Positions 10,501 to 22,484 of a stretch of DNA of 64,000 nucleotides are shown here, in pieces. The DNA is taken from contig KZ111162.1 of NCBI GenBank assembly GCA_002077045.2, positions 403,981-467,980 on the forward strand, written 5' to 3'. This DNA comes from Rachicladosporium sp. CCFEE 5018. Its lineage: Eukaryota > Ascomycota > Dothideomycetes > Cladosporiales > Cladosporiaceae. Made by a program: the position numbers and the translations under genes. Position 1 is the first letter of the stretch. Every line of letters begins with the position of its first letter. The notes under the pieces are model-generated. The model made no database searches. It saw only the letters and a program-made list of their open reading frames with translations, and was not told where the DNA came from.

Positions 10501-11544
10501 TTGCTGCTCTGTCGCTCATTTGATGGTTGCATCCATACTGTCTTTATAGCTTGCGGCCTTACGCATTCGCCACAATCAAGCGACTACTGCCAGATACGTT
10601 GACAGTGCGCCAGATCTGCACCGGCAATACTTCTCGGATCCTGTTCACCTTTACAAGATCTTGGGCTGATGCCATCTGGGACATTTTGAAACTGCACACA
10701 GCAGCGTTTGCCAGGACCCGACATTCCGGCTTCATTCCACAGCGTCTCCCAAACACCTGGATACTAACCACACCAACGCGCCTGAATAATCCGACAAACC
10801 CGGCGCGATCGCTATCACCGGATTGTTGCGACGTCAAGCGCGTTTCTCGCGACCACAAAGCATAACCGAGCCACTGTTTCGCTTCGACGTATCCGCGCAC
10901 ATCTGATGTGCGCCCCTGTCTGAGAGAAATTGGCCGTTGCCATCACCGTCAGTCTGTGTCTCGCGCAGTCCAGGCGTCGCCTAACGCTGTTGCCACGGTC
11001 GAGCACTTTACCACTTGTCACATCTGGAGTTCGCGGCCTTGCATCGTGGACGACGGACATCCTGGCGTGCGAAGGAAGAGTTCAAGGTATGCCAGAATTT
11101 TGTAAACAGGACGTCCTCGATCTCCGCGCAGAATGCTACACGACATATATTCAGTTTCTACTTTTGTATGGTTGGCGCATTCAAGTCTGATACCATCCTC
11201 CCTTTGGACTACTTCAACCGCCGCAATCACCGAAAAGACTCGCCACTGACAAATGTTTGACTGCTAGTCTCATAACAACGGATTACAGTGCCTACAAAGT
11301 TGCTTTCTCGGTATCCGCGTGGAGTCGGCATCGGGAGCGCGCAGTAGCGGAGCACCAAGTCCTTGGACCCAGCACCGGAAGAACCCTGCAATCTCCTGCG
11401 AACGCCTGCAAGCAGACTCAAAACGAAGATCCACGACCAGAGTCTCGCGAGTCGCCTCTGTTGACTGAAGTGAGCAGCGCCATCAGGTATATGGTCAAAG
11501 AAACTATTTGCGGCTGTGTGTCTCGAAACGGGTAGTTGCGTTGC

Positions 11545-11664
11545 ATGCTTGGGCCAACAGTTCGCCCAGCCTGCGCTTCCTTGCGTTCAGATCAGATATA
11601 CATCTCACACGCTTGTCTACGTCGTACAACAACTTGCAGCAGACTGCCTCTATTGTTCGTGTGA
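11545..11664 (+). promoter_or_regulatory. Candidate upstream ORF in the medA leader (uORF 1)
   Basis: A 39-codon ATG-initiated frame ending in TGA, 433 bases before the proposed medA start. It is regulatory only if transcribed in the leader. Known Aspergillus medA transcripts have long leaders with uORFs, which is why it is listed. Confidence 0.3.
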
Positions 11665-11703
11665 TCGAAGTACGCAGTCGCCAAAGTGGCAAAGCGCAGA
11701 CGT

Positions 11704-11811
11704 ATGCGTCACCAGGTACGTTCTTGCCTCCCACGCTCACAGCACATTTGCGATGCTCTCCATTACCTTCTCCAATCCGATCACGGAGCACGCATGTGTG
11801 CACACGTGTGA
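11704..11811 (+). promoter_or_regulatory. Candidate upstream ORF in the medA leader (uORF 2)
   Basis: A 35-codon ATG-initiated frame ending in TGA, 274 bases before the proposed medA start. Same reasoning and caveat as uORF 1. Confidence 0.3.
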
Positions 11812-11977
11812 GTGTGTACTCGAATGACGCCAGAGACAGGTTCAGCATCGAAGTCACACGTCGCCGGTCATTGTTGATGAAGACTGCGGCATACCCGCGT
11901 CAGTCATCGACAGTTATCGCGAGCACGACAACGACGGGCCTCTTGGCCCACCCGATCCTAGGACCCTTTCGCTGTCC

Positions 11978-14396
11978 ATGTCGGAATACGACAAGCCTCA
12001 CAGCTATGAAGTGTATGGTAAGTGCCCCTCCATTGTTGCTGATGAAGTGGAAGGCGCAACATGCGAGCCTTGTTGCCTGAACCCCAACATGCGGCTCACT
12101 CAAAGTCAAAGTGACATGTGTGTGGCATGAAGCAGGCAGCTGACTTTAATGACACATTCAGGTTACGACTCAGCCACACGACCAGAACAGGCGCCAGACT
12201 ATGCTGGATTCGCACCCCACCCCCAATCCGCGCCCGACTACAATGTAGCTCAGGCGCAGGTACCATCTGGTCTCCCCCAGTCAGCGAACCTGAGCCTCCT
12301 GCCACCCACGCAAACCCAGTACGGCACGCATGACCCAACCTATTACAGTCAGCAGCAGACGCAATACCCTGCATATCTTGAGTCCGAGCCTCGCCAACTC
12401 CCGGAAGTCATTTCTTGCACTCCGAACCAAGGACCTCCTGGCACGAAAGTGACGATACACTTCAAGACGATTTACGACCTCGATAATCCGCCTGTTTCGA
12501 TCGTCGTCATGTTCGGCCACAAACGCTGCGACAGCGTGTTGTCGCGTACAAACGGCCAGGGCATGTTACCTTACATGTACGCCATCTCAGCAGACACCCC
12601 AACGTTCTCAGAGACGAGATCTCCAACTCCTCAAGCTCCATTGCATCTCGTCTTCGAGGGCGAGACGTCATGGCAATCTCCATCGCTCGAAGTCGATGGT
12701 GGCTTCACCTTCCTCGACCCGTATCCCATCCTCTCGCCAGCTCAGCCCAGCCGCAAACGCAAATTGACGCCGGAAGCAGCTGAGCGCCGATCCCCAGGCA
12801 AGAAGCAATCGTATGCTCAGCTGCCGACGTCAATTGCGCCCGAAGTACCGTCATATCTCTCTGGACTTCCTCCATCCGCTGGCACGCTCACATACGGTCG
12901 ACCAGATCTGTCGTACTCGGATCAGTCGCAGAGTCGTCGATTCAGCGTGCCCGAGATCACTTACAACACAGCACCGATGCGCGGTCAGATGCAGCAATCC
13001 TACTATGCGTCTCAGCCGACGCTGAATGAGAAGCTACACAGTCCCCAGTACAACTACTACTCGAACATGCCGCTGGCAGCTCGAAGTCCATCGATCTCGA
13101 CAGTACCTGTACGCTCGCGGCCTTCGCATATCTTACCATCGCCCGCGGGCTCAAGCAACCCGCCTCTGATTCGCACGTCCACCATTCAGCAATCGCCCAC
13201 AAGCCCGGCACACCCGTCCGGCAATACGCAATCATTCAACCCGTATGCGATGTACCCAGCGAACACGAAGGCACAGCTAAAACTCGAAGGGGAGCTGAAC
13301 GCCATGGTTGACGGCTGGACTGACGATGAGTGGGACATGAAGCGTCGCCTGGTTCAGTTCCGACGGAGTCAGGCGGGGAGTGTCATTACCGCCTCATTCG
13401 AGGGTGTCAGTCCAGAGGAGCGGCTGCCAAACAGCATTTGCGTCAGCTGCATTTGGTGGGCAGAGAAGCGGGAGTGTTACGTCACGAGTGTCGACACCAT
13501 CCAGTTGTTGGAGTCACTTGTGGCTGTACGCTTCACGGTAGAGGAGAAGAACCGGATCCGGCGCAACCTCGAAGGTTTCCGACCCGCGACAGTCTCGAAG
13601 ACGAAACCCGAGAGCGAGGAGTTCTTTGAGCTGATCATGGGGTTCCCCAATCCGAAGCCGCGCAATATCGAGAAGGATGTCAAGGTATTCCCGTGGCGGA
13701 TATTGGGGACGGCGCTGAAGAAGATCATTGGCAAATATGCAAGTCATCATGCATCATGCATGTAACGCCACGACGCAAAGCTAACGATCATCACAGTCTG
13801 CAAGCTATTCTTCGACAGCGGGCGTCCTGCAGCAGCCCGCCGCCGGCCCATCCGGCTACGCACGAGGGTCAGATGCTGGCCTCGAACCTGCGCCATACCA
13901 GACCCACCACCCAATGAATTTGCCACCAACGACCTCGAGCTCAGCATCCCACGCCTATGCGACAGCTATGACAAGCCAGTCGTACGCGGGCGGATCAGCA
14001 GGCCTAGGCATCGGCCCGTCAGCAGGCCCACCGGAACTGCGCCTTGCCGTTCCCGGCGTTGGAGGCAACCAAACGACAGCCTGGCACCAACAAACGCCCG
14101 CATCGCACTACAGCACATCGGCCACAGATCTCAGCGGCACGGCCAGTGCGGCGCGCGGGAACTCTTGGGACTACGGATCCTACACCGCTGCAGCCTCACC
14201 TGCTACTGGACTACCCCACTCTGCACATACAATGAGCTATCAAGACATGGGCGCTGGACACATACCTCAAATGCACCCACAACATCGACAGCCTTCATAC
14301 GGTATGAGCCAGCCTCCCCACGCTTTGCCTGAGGGTCGCTTCCTACCCTTGTACGATCAGGGAGCGACACGTCAGCAGACATCCTCAGGCGTATAA
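11978..14396 (+). CDS. medA: Medusa (MedA) developmental regulator
   Basis: Three exons, 11978-12017, 12162-13738 and 13797-14396, give 738 residues. Exon 1 encodes MSEYDKPHSYEVY and joins through a 144-nt intron (GTAAGT) to GYDSATRPEQ. Two conserved blocks are seen: about residues 95-200, an immunoglobulin-like region starting LPEVISCTPNQGPPGTKV and including VMFGHKRCDSVL, and about 380-540, containing LNAMVDGWTDDEWDMKRRLV and NSICVSCIWWAEKRECYVTSVD. These match the Medusa family, which controls conidiophore development, adhesion and virulence traits in ascomycetes. The tail is Ser/Gln/Pro-rich. Intron 2 starts with GC (GCAAGT) and has CTAAC and CACAG. Without removing it the frame ends soon after KKIIGKY. 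Confidence 0.88.
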
Positions 14397-15207
14397 CGCC
14401 GCAAGTCATTGTCCGTCGCGCTCCGAGAGTAACCCGACTACCACACCACACCACGAGGTTGGACTTGGACAGAAGACGACACGACTCTGCCAACTTCGCG
14501 CAATGCACCAAACATGTCGTCCACATTGCCGCGTCATCATTGGTCACGCGGCCCGCCCGCGACAATGCAGCCCGCATCATGCAGCACCCTGCAGCACACC
14601 CTCTTGCGCTGCAACGCTTTTTGTGCAGCTGCTGTGACCACGGGATCTGCGTTTCACACTTCTTTTCTTTGCATCGTTGCGCCTTTGTCGAGAGTTTGGC
14701 GGGTGTGTGATCGGCGCTGCTGTGTCACCTGGCTTTGGCCGATGCGACGGAGTTGGAGTGGGGCGTCTGCGCCACATCTTTGGGGCTTGGTGTGGATGGA
14801 GTCTCTGCAACACTGGCGTTGCATTGTTCTGTTCTGGCTGCGAAGGGATGTTGCCACTTCACCATTTTGGCTTCGCAGCGCTGTATGACTACACGACTTG
14901 AGCTCGACATCGAGGCGACCGACCCTAATTCCACATCACCGATACATTGCCGACCGACGGACTCCAGCCCCGGCATCGACCATCACACATCGCCACGACG
15001 CGACCATAATTATTCGACCAACGTATTACTATCGCCACTATCTCTTCTGTCGCTTGGTGCTACATCTGTATGATTACGATACCCATAGACGCGCTTGCAT
15101 TCTGGGAGGGGATGGAAGCGAGGGGGTTTGCTCGAACTGTGACCGCGTTATGCATTGCGCTGGACATAGCATACATTAGCTTCTAGACATCTAATTCGAA
15201 GTGATAA
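14397..15207. other. Intergenic between convergent medA and RRN7
   Basis: About 810 bases containing presumably both 3' UTRs. Several short frames are open but none has a family signature. Confidence 0.5.
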
Positions 15208-16952
15208 TCACTCATTGCTCGCTTCCTCTTTCCTCATACGAGTTTCCAGCTTTTCCAACCGCAGCTCTACAGCAAACACGGCCTTTACCAAGCCTAAGAG
15301 CGATGTTCCTCCCAATTCGGAGGCATTCTCATACAGCACCCTGATCGGACCGATGAGCTCAGATGCCTCTCGATAGCGGTTGTAGTAAGTCCCTGCACGG
15401 TTGACTTTGTCATCCGATGCGGGTTTCGAGACGACCGACAGAGTGGTCAGATTTGCCTGCGTCTCTCGAAGATGCTGTGAGAGCTTATCCCGTTGTTCCG
15501 GAGATTTTGATGATGCCATAGGCGTAGTCTTTTCTGTGGAGAGCGGCATTGGGAACATACCCATCATGGTCCGCCTGAAGTCTGCCTCTTTACCAGCGCG
15601 TCCTTGTTCTCGTACAGTCTCATTTGCGAGGTTAGTCTGATACCAGTCGAGGTAACGATCAAGGTCTTCATCACCCATGTTCTGACAGTCTGTGTCCGTA
15701 AGTGCGAAGGTTTCTGAGTGCGACATTGGCGTTGACTGCTTCTCTGTCTTCGCTTTCACGAGGTCTGTCTGCGCTTTCTCCCACGCGTCCCAATCTATGC
15801 GCAGAGCTGCTAGATCCTGCAAAGTAGCTGGGTGTCGTTCGCGATCGTCGCAGGGGAACAGCAGCTTCGTAGCAACAACTAGTAGGGCCATCAATCTGGC
15901 TTCAGGGTACCGTAAAGGAAAGTCCGAACGACGTACACTCTCAAATAGGAACCCAAATTCCAGTCCCAGCATGCGAGCGAGCCTAGTAGTCGCCGCAAAC
16001 ACCTCAATTGGCAGCGCGAGGGTTCGCATCCAGCGATACAACAGTAGTGGGTGGTTCACAGCCGGCATACTTATGCCAAAGTCCTCGTGAAACTGCTTCG
16101 CCGTATCAAATACCCGTCTCTGTAGATCTTCGGCTTTCAAGGTCGTCTGAGGTTCCAGTAGCGACTGATACTGGCCAGGCAGCTTCTCTGTGAGTGATTT
16201 TTGTACCAGCCGGATAGCCTGATAGTATGGTAACGATCCTGTATCTGCTAGACTGAGGATGTCCGTAATCGTAACGGGCAGTCGAAGCAGCAGGGTAGCA
16301 ATGTAGCATAAAGCAAGCGTATCGACCAGAGTCGCGATACCACTCGTTGAAGCCTTCCGTCGCGAGCTCTGCGAAGCGTTCGTCTCTGTGCCACTTTCGC
16401 CATCAGATTGCGAGCTGAAAATCTGCGATTGACCCTCCGTATCGGTGCCAGATTCATAACCATCGCGGAACTGCACCTTGCGCAGTCGAAGAGCCCATAG
16501 CTCTCGCACGATGCCCTGAAGTACAGTATCAGACCTTATGCACGCTTGTGATGACCGTGGAGAGACTTACCTCGATCTCCACACTAACCTTCCCTTCATC
16601 CACAAGCCACTTGACCTGCTTCCGCAGCACGACTTGCAACGCGATCAAATAGTACTCCACTGCCTTCGACCCCTCGAATGTTCGTCCAGTCTTCGTGCTC
16701 TCGACATCGGAATCGACTCGTCGATGCTTTCGGCCAGCGAGGACGAGCTCTCCGGTATCTTCGACTACGGCTGCGCCCCGCTAGGTATGGTCAGGATTGC
16801 GAAACAGAGACCAACGCTTTGAAGAGACGTACGTCTGATTGCTGATGTCCTTGATCGCAGTAGGTGTATCCATCCTCACCTTGATGGAAACGTCGCGATC
16901 CACAGTTTTCGTTGTTGCAGGGCTCTGGACGGCGTTTAGGACGAGAAGACAT
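15208..16952 (-). CDS. RRN7: RNA polymerase I initiation factor Rrn7 (TAF1B-like)
   Basis: Three exons, 16952-16833, 16780-16571 and 16515-15208, give 545 residues. Intron donors are GTACGT and GTAAGT. The N-terminus is a TFIIB-type zinc ribbon: C12 and C17, then C32 and H36. The central part has the cyclin-like fold segments YYLIALQVVLRKQVKWLV, TLALCYIATLLLRLPVTITDILSLA and PEARLMALLVVATKLLFPCDD that typify Rrn7/TAF1B. Rrn7 is part of the core factor that recruits RNA polymerase I to rDNA promoters in the nucleolus. The C-terminal half is charged and ends in a likely coiled coil. It is the convergent neighbour of medA. Confidence 0.9.
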
Positions 16953-17570
16953 CGTGAATGCAGTACGTGATGAATGGACCAAAAGGTGCACAGCACGACT
17001 TCCTCAGGTGTCGTGCTCTCTTGACCTCGATCGCGCCTGCCTACCAAAATTCTTTCTGCGCTTACACCACATCATGTGTGGCCAGAGCGAATGACACTAT
17101 GGGCGTTTCTGCTGACAGCAGTCGTGAGAAAATCGAAATACTGGGATTGTATAAGTCACTAACGTCGGCGAGGGAAATCGATGTGTATGTTTTGCGAAGG
17201 TGCCAGCGGGCACGAGATCCACGCACGAAGGGACCTGAGCGATTGGTGATCGGATACTCAAAAAGCCGAGACCATCTTATTGCGTACATCACGTTGTCAC
17301 GCACTTCACGGTAATCACTGCGTTGCTTCAAGTTCGTGAAGGGATTCGTCAATTCTGCTACAGTCGGAAACTGGCGTTCCGCCTATTCCCTCCCAGCAAC
17401 AGCCTCGTCGCTTTTGCACCAATCCTAAACCACACTGTCCGCGTGGCAGCCGTAGCCCATGCGCGTCTCATATCCCAGCGCTTGCTATGAAGTGACCATG
17501 ACGTGCGTAAACTGCGCCATCTCCATGCCCATTCGTGAAGGTTGGCCAATTGAGCCGTTCGAAGGACTCT
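16953..17570. other. Intergenic upstream of RRN7, downstream of eIF5A
   Basis: About 620 bases between the RRN7 start and the eIF5A stop. It holds a 3' UTR and the RRN7 promoter. No other feature seen. Confidence 0.45.
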
Positions 17571-18286
17571 CTATTTCTGGGGAGCCTCCTTGACATCGAT
17601 GCAGGTCTCCTCGCCCATGGCAGTGAGGACGATGACGTCTGTACACATGTCAGAAACGTGATGCAATGCTGATTATAGTGCGGAAGTGTACTCACTAACG
17701 TCCTTGCCCTCGTCGGTGAACATCTTGTTGATCTTCTCGGCAACCTCGCCCTCGGGAACCTTGCAATCGTCCTTGGTGTCGCCATTGTCGGACATGAGGG
17801 ACAAGAAGCCATCATCGGTGACATCCAACTAGACACATCTTCGTCAGCCCTGCCCAGACTGATCTTCTCCACTTCAAGATTGTACTCACAAGCTGGAACT
17901 CGCGGCGCGAAACGTTGGGAACATCCATGTTGTGGGTCGATGGGCACAGCTCTTCCAGCTTCTTGCCGGTGAAGATGTCGATGGCGACCAAATGGACCTT
18001 GGCGTGACCGTGCTTGCCAGTCTTGGAGGTGGACATCTCGACGATCTTGCAGGGGCGGTTCTTAATCACGACGTGGCCGTTCTTCCTGAGCGACGAGCAC
18101 TGCATGGGGTAGGTGGTCGACGCGCCGGCGTCGGCGCTGTCGAAGGTGTGCTCATGCTAGTGGTAATGGGGTTAGTTGGGGGGTCTCGTGGTGTGGCGCG
18201 GAGATCTTGGCGGAGGGGCGGAGGGGTAACGCCATGGGTCCGGAACGGCATAGGCTTACCTGAGCGTCGTTGTCTTGGTCCGCCAT
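17571..18286 (-). CDS. Translation factor eIF5A
   Basis: Four exons, 18286-18260, 18156-17890, 17828-17696 and 17638-17571, give 164 residues, the usual eIF5A length. The hypusine loop STSKTGKHGHAK is intact, with the modified lysine at residue 57. The downstream OB-fold part has LDVTDDGFLSLMSDNG and ends DVKEAPQK. Donors are GTAAGC, GTGAGT and GTGAGT. The last junction adds one base from exon 3 to AC of exon 4 to give KDVNVIVLTAMGEE. The protein stimulates peptide-bond formation on polyproline and other stalling stretches after hypusination by deoxyhypusine synthase and hydroxylase. It is divergent from VPS52. Confidence 0.95.
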
Positions 18287-18855
18287 AGTGAAAGATGCTA
18301 GCGGAGTTAGGGTAGATGGGGTGTATGAGGGCGGTGTCGAACAGTAAGGGCCTGGGGTGATGGTATTTGGTAAGGTCGAAATCGAGAATTTGAGAACAAG
18401 GTGGGGAAGTTTTGCCCCACTTCGACCAATCAGGGTCCACTTCACCGTCCTGAACACCTCATGTAAGCAGATCCAAAGAATCGAATCTACGTGACTCCGA
18501 AAGCTCCTTGTGCGACTAGGTGGCGAGGAAGGTAGTCGCATCCAGCTAGGGATTAGCTCGTGGTGTGGACGTCCGGCGAAAAGCAGGGCAACTGACCGGG
18601 CACGTGACCATCATCTCCCCGTAAGTCAGTACACCTTTCTTATGCGTTGATACACACCATCGGAAAGCTTCATACCCCTTGAGAGAGCCTTGAGAGAGCA
18701 TAGCTTCATACGTTCCGAGGCTGCGCACGTGATTACATTCTCGTGAGCCTAGCAGTGCACTATCTCACTGTTGCAGCTAAGCTGATACAACCATAGGGAC
18801 ATTATCACATCCAGAGATCGGTACAGCAAAATTTCCCACTATTCCGATCAATAAG
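18287..18855. other. Divergent promoter region eIF5A / VPS52
   Basis: 570 bases between start codons. A CT/GA-rich tract lies close to the eIF5A start, as is common for highly expressed fungal genes. No other element seen. Confidence 0.45.
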
Positions 18856-20844
18856 ATGTGGCTCGACCGCTTCGCCTCGCAATCAAACGCACCTACCAAT
18901 GCATCCCCAAACCGGTCTTTCTCACCAGCACCACGGAAGTCCTTCCAATTAGGACCTACGACATCAATCCCCAGGAGACCTGGACTACCTGCGAGAACGA
19001 CATCACTTTCTGTTGCATCACTTGATGGATCGTCAGAAAGCTTGCCTTCAACGGCACGTGTACCGAAAGGTGCGACATTACGACAGGGCCTGGCTAATGG
19101 TGTTGCGCCCGATGTACGGGATCCTGAGAACGTTCTTGAGGAATTGCTAGGGCCAGTGAGGCCGAAGGAAGTGAATGAGCCGGCGCGTGATGATGCGACG
19201 CCTGAGCTTGTCGAAGATGTGGACTTCGGAGGTCTCTCCTTGGAAGAATATGCCAAGCCAGATGTTGCTACGGTGCAGCATAACGATGCACAGGCACCTG
19301 ATTTTGAACAGGAGAAGCAGCAATTCGAGGACCTTCATCGAGATATCGCGAATTGCGATCAAGTGCTACTTTCCGTGGAAACCTACCTGACTAGCTTCAA
19401 AGCCGATTTGGCCGCAGTCGCGCAGGAAATCGAGACGTTGCAAAATTGGTCTGCTAACCTCAACACCAAGCTCGATAATCGCAAAGTGGTCGAGAAGGTG
19501 CTCGGGACGGAGGTGGAAGCTCTGATCATCCCACCTGCAGTGATCAAGAAGTTGGTTGAGGGCAATGTCGATGAAGTCTGGGTCAAGGCTCTTGAGGAAT
19601 TTGAACGACGGACTAAGCTCATAGACAAGAAGCTGAGCCAACCAGACAGTAGCAGTGCGGCTGCTGAGAGTCTCCGGCCACTTATTGAGAGTGTCTCCGA
19701 CAAGGCTATTGAGCGCATACGAGACTACGTTGTGGCGCAAATCAAGGCATTACGCTCGCCCAATATCAACGCGCAGATCATCCAGCAAAACAGCTTCTTG
19801 CGATATCGTAATGTATTCGCTTTTCTTGCCACACGGCAGCCACAGCTGGCCGATGAGATCTCGCAGGCGTACGTCAATACCATGCGGTGGTACTATACGG
19901 CCAATTTTGCTCGATATCGAGCATCGCTGGACAAGATGCACGTTCATGTGATCGATCACACGGACACTATCGCGCTGGACCCGGCGAAACGAGTCGTCAA
20001 GGCTGCCACGCCTACACACGACACATTCTCTGTCGGTCGTCGGACAGACGTGCTCAGAACATCTTCCGACAGCGCAGTGCCAGCCCATCTCGCTGAAGAC
20101 GACAAGAGCACGCACTACCTCGAAACCCCCTTCCGGGCCTTCAACCTCGCCCTAATCGACAATGCCTCAACTGAATACGTCTTCCTCACCGACTTCTTCA
20201 CAAAGCACTCCTTCCACACCACCCGCGCGCACTTCAACTCCATCTTCCAACCCGTCTTCGATCTCGGCCTCGCCCTCACAAAGTCCCTCACCGAGCAAAG
20301 CCTCGATGCCCTAGGAATTCTGATCTGCGTCCGATTGAACCAGCACTTCGCCTTTGAACTGCAGCGCCGTAAGATCCCCGCGCTAGAAGGCTACATCAAC
20401 GGCACGAACATGCTGCTCTGGCCACGCTTCCAACAAGTCATAGACGTACACTGCGACTCCATCCGCAAATTCACCGCATCCCTGCCAACCAAACCCGCCG
20501 GCTCCTCAGCCCTGAGCCTCACCACATCTACCGCCACGCAGTCCACAGCGCCCCATCCCCTGACCCAGCGCTTCGCGAATTTCGTGCACGCCATACTGGT
20601 GCTCAGCAGCGAAGCCGGCGACGACGAGCCGATTGGCAGTAGTCTGGGGAGACTGAGGAAGGAATATGAGTCTTTTCTGGGGAGGTTGAGTAAAGGTGTT
20701 GCGGAGGCGAGGAAGAGGGAGAGGTTACTGTTTAACAATTACTCGCTTGTTAGTACGATTCTGGCGGATACTGAGGGGAAGATGGCGGAGGAGGTCAAGG
20801 GACGGTTTGAGGGGTTGAGGGAAGAGCTTGGGGTGGACTCTTGA
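18856..20844 (+). CDS. VPS52: Vps52/Sac2, GARP/EARP tethering complex subunit
   Basis: A single-exon gene of 662 residues. The N-terminal 120 residues are Ser/Pro-rich and disordered. A coiled-coil region follows (DFEQEKQQFEDLHRDIANCDQ and onward), then the Vps52 core with ESVSDKAIERIRDYVVAQIKAL, NINAQIIQQNSFLRYRN and YVNTMRWYYTANFARYRASLDKM, all characteristic of the family. Vps52 joins Vps51, 53 and 54 to tether endosome-derived vesicles at the late Golgi. The length fits fungal orthologues. The C-terminal part (FLTDFFTKHSFHTTRAHFNSIF, LNQHFAFELQRRKIPALEGY) is also conserved. I chose the first ATG because no upstream in-frame start was found. Confidence 0.93.
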   Translation: MWLDRFASQSNAPTNASPNRSFSPAPRKSFQLGPTTSIPRRPGLPARTTSLSVASLDGSSESLPSTARVPKGATLRQGLANGVAPDVRDPENVLEELLGPVRPKEVNEPARDDATPELVEDVDFGGLSLEEYAKPDVATVQHNDAQAPDFEQEKQQFEDLHRDIANCDQVLLSVETYLTSFKADLAAVAQEIETLQNWSANLNTKLDNRKVVEKVLGTEVEALIIPPAVIKKLVEGNVDEVWVKALEEFERRTKLIDKKLSQPDSSSAAAESLRPLIESVSDKAIERIRDYVVAQIKALRSPNINAQIIQQNSFLRYRNVFAFLATRQPQLADEISQAYVNTMRWYYTANFARYRASLDKMHVHVIDHTDTIALDPAKRVVKAATPTHDTFSVGRRTDVLRTSSDSAVPAHLAEDDKSTHYLETPFRAFNLALIDNASTEYVFLTDFFTKHSFHTTRAHFNSIFQPVFDLGLALTKSLTEQSLDALGILICVRLNQHFAFELQRRKIPALEGYINGTNMLLWPRFQQVIDVHCDSIRKFTASLPTKPAGSSALSLTTSTATQSTAPHPLTQRFANFVHAILVLSSEAGDDEPIGSSLGRLRKEYESFLGRLSKGVAEARKRERLLFNNYSLVSTILADTEGKMAEEVKGRFEGLREELGVDS

Positions 20845-21397
20845 GGCAGTCTCAATGCTTCCCATAGCTACCCTCCGGACGAAATGCGAGTGCTCATCTT
20901 GACATCCACTTGTATTTGCTTTCTCCAGTTTCGTGATGATAGGCTGGCGCTCAGAAGGACAACGCTCCAGCAATGGAATACTGCGCTCTCATGACAATGA
21001 GAAGCAGCCGAGGCATGCGGTACATGTACGAACTGCCGGAGACGATGTCTCTCGGTGAGAGCTCTCCTGGTGACGCAGTCTCCGGTGCGGTTTAAGGTGT
21101 CATATTGTCATTTCCAGTTTCCAGAGTTTCGAATACCTGTTGGGGCGATACATGGAAATAGATTACACTGTTCTACATAAATCGGTCATCCAAATCATGA
21201 CATCGCATTGAGCCTATGGTCAACATAACCGCCCAATAGGACACCTCGGAAGTATATAGACGACTACCATCAAGGCAAGGTTTCGCCGTGCACTTGTCCC
21301 AATTTTGCACGAGGAACGTAGATTACATATACTCCCAGAACTCCGAGACATCATAGCGTCATAACACATCGTCGCGACTGCAGCATAGACTCGAGTA
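20845..21397. other. Intergenic between convergent genes
   Basis: About 550 bases between the VPS52 stop and the stop of the coiled-coil gene. Nothing recognisable beyond presumed 3' UTRs. Confidence 0.45.
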
Positions 21398-22484
21398 TCA
21401 GGATGGACCAGTGAAAGAACTCGCCTCGGTCACAGGCGTGGTGATACCGCTCTCTTCGCTCGCGAGGCTTGACGTGTCAGCTAGTGGAGAGTGACTGTGC
21501 GACTGCGTCGCTGGTCTCGCTGTCCGACAGTCTTCGGTGGGTGCGACAGAGGAGAGGTCTGATACTTGACGCTCTTCACAAGAGTCAGCCCATTGCTACA
21601 CATGTCAAACATCTCAGCGGTGACTTGCCAAGTTCCTTCACCCGTAGCTTCAACATCTGGTTCTCTCGCGTGAGCGTCTGCGTCTCAGCCTGATAGAAAG
21701 CAGTCTCATCTCGTGTGCCGCCGAGCAAGAAGTCCTCTGTTAGAGGACCAAGAGCTCCATGGCCACCGGCGGTACTTGGGCCATTCTTAGGCGATCCAGA
21801 TTGGCTATTGAAACTGGGTTCCAATACGCGATGCGACGACTGCCGTGAGAGGGAGGAAGGACGTTTGTAAGCTCCAAGACCATGAGGCAGCGCCGCGACT
21901 GATGTCGAGCGGGAAGATGGCGATGGACGATCGAAGGGATTGCTTTGCGCTGTTGATCCTGGTGTGTCGGCGAGCGCGGAGGTGCCGGTGCTTTCTGGCG
22001 GAGTGTAGAGTGGGACTCTGTGTTGCTTCTGCAGAGCATTGAGCTGGTCTTGCTGGATGCGGATCATATGCAGCAGTCGGTTGGCTTGCGACTCCTGCTC
22101 TTCTTCTAGCTTCTGATGAAGCTCTCCCAGACTAGGCTGCGGAGTGTGGTGATAATCTGTCGGTCGTCTGTTGAACCTTGGGCTCCCATTATCACTGGGC
22201 GATACCATCTCACCAGCAGCTGGGATGGTGGGATCGTTGATCTGGAGATTCGTCATCAGGCTTGAGCGTCGCCGGAAGATCGGCGCGGAGGGCGCGTGCT
22301 GGAAGCTGGCGTTCATCGTTGCGGCTGCTTGCAGCGAGGATAGCGATGGGGAGCGCGGGGATGTGGGACCGGGGTGGAAGGGGTCTGCGTTGGTGAATGA
22401 GATGCGGCGGGGTCGTTGGTGTGCGAACGGCGATCCTGGTGGTGGAGGGGAATGCATTGAGAGTGTATTGATGTCGGACTGCAT
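21398..22484 (-). CDS. Uncharacterised fungal coiled-coil protein
   Basis: Exons 22484-21629 and 21573-21398 give 343 residues. The first begins MQSDINTLSMHSPPPPGSPF and is Ser/Pro-rich. A helical segment, QPSLGELHQKLEEEQESQANRLL followed by MIRIQQDQLNALQKQ, and a second one, AETQTLTRENQMLKLRVKELERQV, predict coiled coils. The intron starts with GC (GCAAGT) and ends GAAG; splicing joins KEL to ERQVSDLSSVAPTED in frame. Reading on without splicing gives a stop within about 15 codons. An in-frame ATG further upstream (22547) is possible. I do not recognise a characterised family and assign no function. Confidence 0.72.

Larger units (their letters stand above)
7519..11977. other. Long gene-poor stretch upstream of medA
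   Basis: About 4.46 kb, by far the longest gene-free interval here. I found no open frame with a recognisable family, no transposon coding sequence, and no tRNA or 5S signature. Base composition is not strikingly AT-rich. The right end plausibly contains a long 5' leader and regulatory region of medA. The left 3 kb remains unexplained. Confidence 0.5.
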
